DNA of 47,468 nucleotides from Halobacteriales archaeon QS_6_71_20 (lineage in GTDB: Archaea; Halobacteriota; Halobacteria; Halobacteriales; Haloferacaceae): positions 1 through 47,468 of the forward strand of contig PXRU01000031.1 in assembly GCA_003020945.1 (NCBI GenBank). The letters are read 5' to 3'. Every line of letters begins with the position of its first letter. Positions within the stretch are counted from its first letter, which is position 1. Shown here one piece after another: positions 41,323 through 47,468 of this stretch. The position numbers and the translations under genes were made by a program. The notes beneath the pieces were generated by a model. That model made no database searches. It was given only the letters and a program-made list of their open reading frames with translations, and was not told where the DNA came from.

Positions 41323-41682
41323 ATGTCGTTCTCGGTCCGAAGTGTCGTCGTCGGAGCCGTCGCGGTGTTCCTATCGGGGGCGTCGGTCGCCGCGGGAGTC
41401 GTCGCTCCGGCGTACGCCCGGGGCGTCACAGCGCTGCTGCTCGCCGGCTGTATGGCCGGGGCCACCCGGCTCGCCGTCGCGACGGTACACCTGGAAGGGA
41501 TTCACTTCGAGATTTTCCTCGATATACGTGATCTCGTCGCCGACCTCTTCGGCGGCCGCGTCGACGGGGGCGACGAGACGGTGCTGCTGGAGGACCTGGA
41601 GCTGGCGTGTCGCCTCCAGCGCGCCGGCGGCACGGTCCGCGTCGGCCCCGGCATCGCCACACGGGAGACCACCCTAACGTGA
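41323..41682 (+). CDS. Small membrane protein with a glycosyltransferase-like C-terminal segment
   Basis: 119 residues from ATG 41323. Two membrane helices (VRSVVVGAVAVFLSGASVAA and GVTALLLAGCMAGATRLAVA) are followed by HLEGIHFEIFLDIRDLVADL and FGG, then ETVLLEDLELACRLQRAGGT VRVGPGIATRETTLT. The last part resembles the ED-containing acceptor region of family 2 glycosyltransferases (E-D-x-E-L-x-x-R-L), but the catalytic GT-A core is absent. It may be a small conserved haloarchaeal membrane protein, or a chimera left by a deletion. Confidence 0.5.
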   Translation: MSFSVRSVVVGAVAVFLSGASVAAGVVAPAYARGVTALLLAGCMAGATRLAVATVHLEGIHFEIFLDIRDLVADLFGGRVDGGDETVLLEDLELACRLQRAGGTVRVGPGIATRETTLT

Positions 41683-41999
41683 CTCCGCGCGGTGGCACCG
41701 ACGGAAGCGGTGGACCCGCGGGGGGATGCAGATCGCCCGTCGTTCGCTTGTACTACGGCTCACACCGTCGCCTGACGGCGACAATATGACTCGCTTCTCG
41801 GAGAACTCGTTCCCCAGCGACGGCGTCGCGGCCCCGTCGGTCCGACCGCCTTCACGGGGTCGCCGAACCGACCGGGCGCCGTCACCGGCGGGTGTGTTCC
41901 GCCGAGGTCGCCCCGACGGAGCGTGTCGCCGGCGCGTCCGTCACGGGACGCCGACCGTCGGCGCCCGCGACGCTGTCGTTCGCGGCGTCGGTGCGCGGG
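41683..41999. other. Intergenic stretch between convergent genes
   Basis: 317 bp with no supported gene. One small hairpin GTCGCC / GGCGAC with a 4-nt loop lies at about 41771-41786. The short ORFs are Arg/Pro-rich and lack coding character. Confidence 0.4.
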
Positions 42000-43120
42000 T
42001 TACTGCTCCGGAGTCCCGGGCGTCTCGGTTCCGCTCTCGTTGCCCGCGGCTCCGTCGGCCTCGTCACCGTCGTCGCCAGGGGCCGTCTCGTTTCCGTCGG
42101 CACCGGGAGCCGTCTCGTTTCCGTCGGCACCGGGCGTCCCGGCTTCGTCACCGTCGTCGCCGGGGGCCGTCTCGTTTCCGTCGTCGCCGGGCGTTCCGGC
42201 TCCCTCACCGGGAGCCGTCTCGTTCCCCTCGGCTCCGCGCTCCTCGCCCGGGAGCACTATCTCCGTCGTCGCGTCGGGCGTGAGCGCGATCTGGAACGAG
42301 GAGTCGGTCACGTTGTCAGCCTGTGCGGCGTCGTCGGTCCCGGTCTCGTTGCCGATATCCGACTCGTTGTTCGCCTCGCTCTCGTTGTCGGTCTCGGTTT
42401 CGTTGCCGATCTCCGATCCGTCGTCAGTCTCGTTGTCCGTCTCGGTCTCGTTGCCGATCTCCGTCTCGTTGGCGTCGCCGTCATCGGCGGCGCCCTCGAG
42501 GAAGCCGACCGCGTACGCGGTGTAGGCGGTCCCCTCCTCCAGCGAGACGTCGACCGTCGTCAGGACGGAGCCGTTGTTGTTCTCGGTCGCCTCCCTGATC
42601 TCGAGGGTGTATTCGCCCTCGGGGACGGTCACGTAGTCGGTGACGTCGCCGTTGGAGACGTTCTCCGCGATGGCGGCGTCGGACCCCTCGACGGTGATGT
42701 CGACGTTCGGCGCGTCCGGCGAGAGGTGCGCCACGGCGACGGCGGCCTCACCGTCCTCCGGGGCGAGCGCGTCGTCGCGGATGAAAAGCGGCGAGAACGG
42801 CTGCTCCGCGTCCTCGCTCACCTGCCCGCTGGCGGCGACCGTCGCAAGGCGAGGTAGTCGGAGGTCTCGCCCAGTTCGAGGCCGCTCACGACCGTCTCAC
42901 CATCGACGGCCACGTCGACCGCCGGCGCGTCGGCCGACGCGTGTACGACGCGGAGATACGACGTCTGTTGTGTGTCCGGTCCCTCGTCCTGTGCGTCCTC
43001 CTGAAGCGTCGCCTCGGCGGCCCCGGGGACCCCTCCGAGGGCCGCCCCGCTGAGGACGACGCTCCCCACGAGTATCATCACGAGCGCTGCCGCGACTGTG
43101 CCTGTTGGTGGATCTCGCAT
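42000..43120 (-). pseudogene. DUF4397 surface protein with sequon-rich tail, interrupted by an internal loss
   Basis: Frame 1 from ATG 43120 has a Sec-type signal (VAAALVMILVGSVVLSGAAL) and a DUF4397 start YLRVVHASADAPAVDVAVDG to LELGETSDYLA, then becomes nonsense at about 42845. Frame 2 resumes with ATVAASGQVSEDAEQPFSPL and a second DUF4397 repeat VAVAHLSPDAPNVDITVEGS, then a low-complexity tail of NET/NES/NVT tripeptides, and stops at 42000. About 25 residues of the first domain seem missing at the join. The tail has about fifteen N-x-S/T sequons. Paralogue of the next gene. Confidence 0.7.
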
Positions 43121-43368
43121 CGCACTGTGTCGACATGTGAAGACAACTGTTTGTTATGCACCGATGGGCGTTCTACGGCCCGTTGCGGACTGCTGAGCCG
43201 GTTTCGTAATAGGTACGTACGCTGACCGGTCGAGAGAACGGTAGCCCGAACCGGACCCCGACGCCCGATGCGGGTAATGGCGGAGGTTCGCTCGGAAAGC
43301 GGCCGTTTCGACCCCGGACGGCCGGCCCGACCGCGGGCCGGAGAACCCGGGAACGACGCGACGCCCGC

Positions 43369-45162
43369 TCAGGCCGGCTCCTCGGTCTCGGTGCTGTCGG
43401 ACTCGTTGCCCGCGCCGGCGCCATCGGACTCGTTACCCGAACCGGCACCGTCGGACTCGTTACCCGAACCGGCTCCCTCGTCGCTGGTCTCGGTGCCCTC
43501 GTCGCCGGTTTCGGTTCCGTCGTCGCCGGTCTCGGTGCCCTCGTCGCCGGTGCCCGTGTCGGCGGTCGACCCGCCGGAGTCGACGGTGACGATCAGCTCG
43601 AACGGCGCGTCCGCCATGCCACCCGCATCGCCGGTGGCGCCGCCGGACTCGTTGCCGGTGCCGCCAGAGTCGTTGCCGGCACCGCCGGAGTCGTTGCCCA
43701 CGCCGCCGGTTTCGTTGTCGGCGCCGCCGGAGTCGTTACCCGCGCCGGACTCGTTACCGGTGGCGCCGCCGCCGACGCCGTCCGCGCCGCCCATGCCCTG
43801 GGCGTAGCCCGCGGCGAACGCCGTCGACACCGTTCCGCCGTCGAACGTCACGTTCGCGGTGGCGAGGGGGACCTGGGTTCCCGGCGTGCCGCTGGGGGCG
43901 CCAGAGCCGACGTCGGACTCGTTGCTGGTGCCGGTGTCGGACTCGTTACCCGCACCGACGTCGGACTCGTTGCCGGTGCCGGTTTCGTTGCCCGTAGTGG
44001 ACTCGTTGCCCGCACCCCCGCCGGGCGCGGCGCCCTCGGCGGGAGTGACCCGCAGCACGTACCCGCCGGCGTCGACGTCGGCGTAGTCGCTCGCCTCGCC
44101 GAACTCGACGCTGTCGACCAGCGTCTCGGTCTCCTGGCCGGTCGTTCCGCCCGCGCCGCCGGCGCCGGTGTCGGACTCGTTGCCCGCGGTGGATTCGTTG
44201 CCGGCGGTGTCGGACTCGTTGCCGGTGGTGTCGCCGTCCTCCCCGGTCGCGACGCTCTCCGTCTCCGTCCCGGTCTCGTTGCCGACGCCGTCGGAGTCGT
44301 TGCCCGTGCCACCGGACTCGTTGCCGGCGCCGCCGGACTCGCCGGCCGCCCCGGCGCCCTCGCCCGTCGGTTGGGCCGATACGCTGACCGCGGGCGCGTC
44401 GGGCGAGGTGTGCACCACGCGCACGGACGCCGTCTCGTCGTCCGGCGGCTCGACCTCGTCCTCCAGGGTTTCGACCGAGAACTCCTGGTTCTCCCCGGAG
44501 GCCTCGCCCAGCGCGGCGACGGTGAACGCGCCGTTCTGGAGGTCGATCTCCTCGTCGAACACCGCCTCCTCCTCCCCGGTGGCGGTGACCGTCACCGAGT
44601 AGCTGGCCGGTTCGAGCACGTAGTACTGGCTCACCGTGCCGTACCCGACATCGCTCAGGATCTCGCTACCCGCGTCGGTCCCGGTGTCTCCGCCGGCGCC
44701 GGCCTCCGTCTCGGTTTCGCCGCCGGCCCCGACCTCGGTCTCGGTGTCGGTCCCGGCTCCGACGTCGCCCTCGGTCTCCGTTCCGGCACCGGCGCCGGCC
44801 TCGGTCTCGGTGTCGGTTCCAGCGCCCGCCTCGTCGCCTTCGTCGGCTCCGGCGGCGTCGCCGCCGGGTGCGACCGACACGTCGACGTTCGGCGCGTCCG
44901 GCGAGAGGTGCGCGACGCGGACGACCGCCATGCCGTCCGCGACGGCTCCCGCCGGGTCGTCGGTCGGTTCGGGCTCCATGGCCTGTCCCGCCTGTTCGCC
45001 CGGCGTGTCCTCTCCCGGGGTCGAGTCCCCGACCTGGGGTTCCGTCTCGTCTGTCACGTTCGTCGTGTTGTTCCCGTTCGCGCCGCAGCCCGCGAGCCCG
45101 GCGCCGACCGCGACGCCGAGGACAGCGGTGAACCGCCGCCGTGACACGTCTCGTTGAGTCAT
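43369..45162 (-). CDS. Tat lipoprotein with DUF4397 domains and about two dozen N-glycosylation sequons
   Basis: 597 residues from ATG 45162. The N-terminus SRRRFTAVLGVAVGAGLAGC combines a twin-arginine motif with a lipobox (LAGC), so it is probably a lipid-anchored surface protein. DUF4397 repeats are marked by VVRVAHLSPDAPNVDVSVAP (about 80) and VRVVHTSPDAPAVSVSAQPT (about 245). Each is interrupted by low-complexity inserts: first Gly/Thr/Glu-rich (TETEAGAGAG type), later runs of GNES, GNDS and GNET, each an N-x-S/T sequon; I count about 24. Such density suggests a heavily N-glycosylated, mucin-like spacer made by AglB (inference). Repeats are also direct DNA repeats. Confidence 0.82.
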   Translation of the reverse strand: MTQRDVSRRRFTAVLGVAVGAGLAGCGANGNNTTNVTDETEPQVGDSTPGEDTPGEQAGQAMEPEPTDDPAGAVADGMAVVRVAHLSPDAPNVDVSVAPGGDAAGADEGDEAGAGTDTETEAGAGAGTETEGDVGAGTDTETEVGAGGETETEAGAGGDTGTDAGSEILSDVGYGTVSQYYVLEPASYSVTVTATGEEEAVFDEEIDLQNGAFTVAALGEASGENQEFSVETLEDEVEPPDDETASVRVVHTSPDAPAVSVSAQPTGEGAGAAGESGGAGNESGGTGNDSDGVGNETGTETESVATGEDGDTTGNESDTAGNESTAGNESDTGAGGAGGTTGQETETLVDSVEFGEASDYADVDAGGYVLRVTPAEGAAPGGGAGNESTTGNETGTGNESDVGAGNESDTGTSNESDVGSGAPSGTPGTQVPLATANVTFDGGTVSTAFAAGYAQGMGGADGVGGGATGNESGAGNDSGGADNETGGVGNDSGGAGNDSGGTGNESGGATGDAGGMADAPFELIVTVDSGGSTADTGTGDEGTETGDDGTETGDEGTETSDEGAGSGNESDGAGSGNESDGAGAGNESDSTETEEPA

Positions 45163-45430
45163 GCGGACTCACCGTCTCCCGACTCCCGTTTTGTTATGCG
45201 TCGTGACCGCTCTCAACACGTTCACGTTACGCTCGGGGGACGCGCGCGCCGTCACGCCGGGATCGTGTCTCTCGTTGCCACACCCGGAACCGGTCGATTC
45301 CCCGAGTAGGCCAAGCCGATCGGTTCGACGCCGCAGTAAGTCGTCCGTACATCGGCGGCGGCCGCGCGGTCCTCGATCGAGACCGGGTGTGTCCGGCGGT
45401 CATCCCGACGGAGGGGAGGGAGGCTGACGG

Positions 45431-45651
45431 TCAGCCGGTCGCGACGATCTCGATCACGTCGCGGTGCTCCAGGACAGTGTCGACGCCGACCAGCCGGCCG
45501 ACCGGCAGTCGACCCCGTCGTCGATGTTGAGTTCCAACTCCGGCGCGAGCACCGTCCGTTCGATCCCCGTCTTCCTCGTCCCGAGCGCCGAGAGCCGTTC
45601 GGCCAGCACCGTCCCGATACCCCTCCCGTCGGTCGATATCGGCGGCACCAC
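45431..45651 (-). pseudogene. Small frameshifted gene, family not recognised
   Basis: From a GTG near 45651 the frame reads VPPISTDGRGIGTVLAERLS then ALGTRKTGIERTVLAPELEL and NIDDGVD. At about 45506-45515 the coding frame changes: the next frame continues LPVGRLVGVDTVLEHRDVIE IVATG and stops at 45431-45433. Both parts have good codon character; the first frame continues only into CRSAGW-type nonsense. The ending GVDTVLEHRDVIEIVA recalls beta-grasp (TGS-like) domains, weakly. Divergent from aIF2-beta, whose TATA region it shares. Confidence 0.5.
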
Positions 45652-45671
45652 GACACGGACTCTCTCGGAAG

Positions 45672-45680
45672 CCCTATACG
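45672..45680 (+). promoter_or_regulatory. TATA-like box for the aIF2-beta gene
   Basis: ccCTATACg is centred about 26 nt before the ATG at 45702, the usual distance for a leaderless transcript. Confidence 0.5.
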
Positions 45681-45701
45681 TAGAACTGCCCTCCCGATCC
45701 C

Positions 45702-46316
45702 ATGAACTACGCCGACGCGCTCGACCGAGCCTACGACGAGCTGCCCGAGACCCCCGCCGAGGCGGGCGACCGCCTGGACGTCCCCGACCCCGAGGGACAG
45801 ACCGACGGGGCGTTCACCCGGCTCACGAACCTCTCGGCCATCGCCGACGCGCTCTCCCGGGACGCCGAACAGCTCCACAGCGCCATCCAGCGCCAGCTCG
45901 GGACGAACGGCCAGTACGAGGAGGGCGTCGCCCGCTACAACGGCTCCTTCTCGATCGCCGACTTCGAGGGCGCCATCGACGAGTACATCGCGGAGTTCGT
46001 CACCTGCTCGGAGTGTGGCCTCCCCGACACCGTACTCAAGACGGAGGACGGCGTCCGGATGCTCCGCTGTCAGGCGTGTGGCGCGTTCCGCCCCGTCCAG
46101 AAGCGCTCCTCGGCGGCCAGCTCCGGGTCGCAGGGCCCCGAGATCGAGGAGGGGAAGACGTACGAGCTGGAGATCACCGACACCGGCCGCAAGGGGGACG
46201 GCGTCGCCGAGAAGGGGAACTTCACCGTGTTCGTCTCCGGCGCACAGGAGGGCCAGACCGTCCAGGCGTACGTCCACAACACCTCGGGCGACCTCGCGTT
46301 CGCCCGCCTCACCTGA
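45702..46316 (+). CDS. Translation initiation factor aIF2 beta subunit-like protein with TRAM domain
   Basis: 204 residues from ATG 45702 (MNYADALDRAYDELPETPAE). The central part has NLSAIADALSRDAEQLHSAI and QRQLGTNGQYEEGVARYNG, then the zinc ribbon FVTCSECGLPDTVL ... LRCQACGAFRPVQ (two CxxC pairs), as in aIF2-beta/eIF5 N-domains. A C-terminal TRAM domain (GKTYELEITDTGRKGDGVAE to VQAYVHNTSGDLAFARL) is added; haloarchaea often carry such a TRAM-bearing paralogue besides the standard aIF2-beta. It probably binds RNA or the ternary initiation complex. Confidence 0.88.
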   Translation: MNYADALDRAYDELPETPAEAGDRLDVPDPEGQTDGAFTRLTNLSAIADALSRDAEQLHSAIQRQLGTNGQYEEGVARYNGSFSIADFEGAIDEYIAEFVTCSECGLPDTVLKTEDGVRMLRCQACGAFRPVQKRSSAASSGSQGPEIEEGKTYELEITDTGRKGDGVAEKGNFTVFVSGAQEGQTVQAYVHNTSGDLAFARLT

Positions 46317-46419
46317 CCCGACGGCCCGCCGCGGCGCTCCCGCGACCGACCGCCGTTCGATCTCTCAGCGCCGACAGTCGGGACGCAACGTACTTGCCAC
46401 GGAGCACCCGTCAACGCGT

Positions 46420-46752
46420 ATGGCGCGGCTCGATCTCTCGGACGGCTTCGGCGTCCACGACTCCCGGAGCGGACTGAAGCTCCGGCGGCAGGACGCCGGA
46501 TCGATGACGCTGACCGACCGCGAGGGGCTGGACTGCCCCGCCTGCGGCGAGGCGTTCGAGCGGCTGTTCGTCGGCGACGACGAGACGGCGACGTTCGCGT
46601 CCGCGCCGACCAGTCCGATCTATCCCGCGCGGACCGACGAGCGGCTGCTCGTGTTGGCATACCGAGCGGGGGCGCACGCTCGGCGGCTTGGCGCCGACAC
46701 CGCCAAGGGGCGTGTCACGCCTCGGGCTCGAACTCCAGGGCGACGGAGTTGA
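46420..46752 (+). CDS. DUF7385-like / flagella-cluster-type zinc-binding small protein
   Basis: 110 residues from ATG 46420. The conserved part MARLDLSDGFGVHDSRSGLK, TLTDREGLDCPACGEAFERL (one CPxCG zinc motif) and YPARTDERLLVLAY matches a small haloarchaeal family sometimes called flagella cluster protein. Homologues as I recall end just after the TDERLL segment; here the frame runs on for about 30 Arg/Gly/Pro-rich residues and overlaps the 3' end of msrB on the other strand by 38 bp, so the native stop may be lost. Confidence 0.65.
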   Translation: MARLDLSDGFGVHDSRSGLKLRRQDAGSMTLTDREGLDCPACGEAFERLFVGDDETATFASAPTSPIYPARTDERLLVLAYRAGAHARRLGADTAKGRVTPRARTPGRRS

Positions 46753-47137
46753 TGCAGAAGCGCTCGCCGGTCGGCTCGGGGCCGTCCTGGAACACGTGGC
46801 CGAGGTGGCCGTCGCAGGTCGCGCAGTTCACCTCGACGCGGGACATCCCGTGGCGGTCGTCCTCCGCCAGGGTCACCGTCGACTCCTCGGCCGCGTAGAA
46901 GCTCGGCCAGCCGCAGCCGGAGTCGTACTTCGTCTCGGAGTCGAAGAGCACGGTGCCGCAGCCGGCACACTCGTACACGCCGTCGTCGTCGCGGTCGACG
47001 TGCTCGCCGGAGAAGCGCGCCTCCGTGCCGCGCTCGCGGAGGATCTCGTACTCCTCGTCGCTCAGTCGCTCGCGCCACTCCGCGTCGCTGTCGGGCAGGT
47101 CGACGTCCTCGGACGTCGCGTCGGCGGGATCGCTCAT
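46715..47137 (-). CDS. msrB: Peptide-methionine (R)-S-oxide reductase MsrB
   Basis: 140 residues from ATG 47137. Repairs the R form of methionine sulfoxide. Zinc ligands are the CAGC of YECAGCGTVLFDSETKYDSG and the CATC of VNCATCDGHLGHVFQDGPEP; the substrate site has GCGWPSFYAA and the catalytic Cys is in RFCINSVALEFEPEA. N-terminal 20 residues are an acidic lead (MSDPADATSEDVDLPDSDAE). Complete and of normal length. Convergent and slightly overlapping with the preceding gene. Confidence 0.95.
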   Translation of the reverse strand: MSDPADATSEDVDLPDSDAEWRERLSDEEYEILRERGTEARFSGEHVDRDDDGVYECAGCGTVLFDSETKYDSGCGWPSFYAAEESTVTLAEDDRHGMSRVEVNCATCDGHLGHVFQDGPEPTGERFCINSVALEFEPEA

Positions 47138-47318
47138 GGCCGAACGTAGCGGTCCGAGCGGTATGAACCCACCGGGGGGCCGCACTCCCGCGGCCGAGAC
47201 CCGTACTCCTGCGGCGAGGGAGCGTCCCCTCGCGACCGAGGGCGCGCCGTGATCCCGTGGTCAATATAGTGCGACGTAAGCCGCCCTCGGCGGACACTCT
47301 CACTCGCCACCCGGGAGT

Positions 47319-47468
47319 TCACTCCGGGAACAGCTCCTCCTCCCGGTCGATCCCGTCGATCCGCTCGTGGTCCTCGGGGTCCAGCTCCAGCGCCGCCGCT
47401 TCGAGGTTCCCCCGGAGGTGCGCCTCGCTCGACGCCTTCGGGACCGTGACGACGCCCTCCTTGGCGGT
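47319..47468 (-). CDS. Aldo/keto reductase, C-terminal part
   Basis: The gene runs off the right edge; 49 residues plus the TGA at 47319-47321 are visible. It reads TAKEGVVTVPKASSEAHLRG and NLEAAALELDPEDHERIDGI and ends EEELFPE. The VPKASSEAHLRGNLEA segment is the NADPH-2'-phosphate binding and C-terminal helix region of 2,5-diketogluconate-reductase-type aldo/keto reductases. The rest, including the catalytic tetrad, lies outside the window. Confidence 0.85.
   Translation of the reverse strand, partial: TAKEGVVTVPKASSEAHLRGNLEAAALELDPEDHERIDGIDREEELFPE

Overview
The window is chromosomal DNA of a halophilic archaeon (class Halobacteria). The G+C content is very high, the proteins are rich in Asp/Glu, GTG starts are common, and TATA-like boxes lie about 26 nt before probably leaderless starts. 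Marker genes fit: coenzyme F420 biosynthesis (cofH), an archaeosine radical SAM enzyme, aIF5A and deoxyhypusine synthase, a SAMP/JAMM-type modifier system, LWR-salt protein and several haloarchaea-specific DUF proteins. A Halorubrum-like genus is a guess only.

Layout. 1-5.5 kb: tail of an unknown gene, cofH, a GlcD-like FAD oxidase, a Tat-exported protein, purC. 5.7-9.0 kb: nhaC, a decayed ACT-domain (PurU-like) remnant, purS and purQ joined by a duplicated hairpin segment. 9.1-12.8 kb: archaeosine radical SAM enzyme in one open frame with a VanZ-like membrane protein, then a tungsten-type aldehyde ferredoxin oxidoreductase. 13.1-15.3 kb: azlCD and a two-domain MoaD-like protein. 15.7-19.1 kb: DUF5778-like gene, then a tetrapyrrole operon (broken fused siroheme decarboxylase, sirC, hemA). 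19.2-22.1 kb: small cytosolic genes, then a 37-nt tandem-repeat array. 22.1-28.6 kb: Rieske fusion, carA divergent from an AsnC/Lrp regulator across a perfect palindrome, PHP phosphoesterase, lipid kinase, IPP isomerase, JAMM protease. 28.7-33.6 kb: SDR and the hypusination cluster (aIF5A, agmatinase, Nif3, deoxyhypusine synthase). 33.6-37.6 kb: tiny zinc-finger protein, ATP-grasp ligase, a broken spermidine-synthase-like membrane protein and an AT-richer patch with gene debris. 37.6-47.5 kb: aldo/keto reductases, a pentad-repeat PRC-barrel protein, two DUF4397 surface proteins packed with N-glycosylation sequons (one broken), aIF2-beta, DUF7385-like protein and msrB.

The most striking global feature is that at least seven otherwise well-conserved genes are interrupted by short internal losses or indels that change frame, while their flanks stay intact. 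This is either an unusual burst of gene decay or a systematic assembly fault, and it should be settled before any physiological reading (for example loss of a heme-pathway enzyme). The second theme is non-coding repetition: five distinct repeat families sit between genes, most of them built from hairpins, one with compensatory base changes. All homology statements come from recognising motifs by eye; no database search was run.
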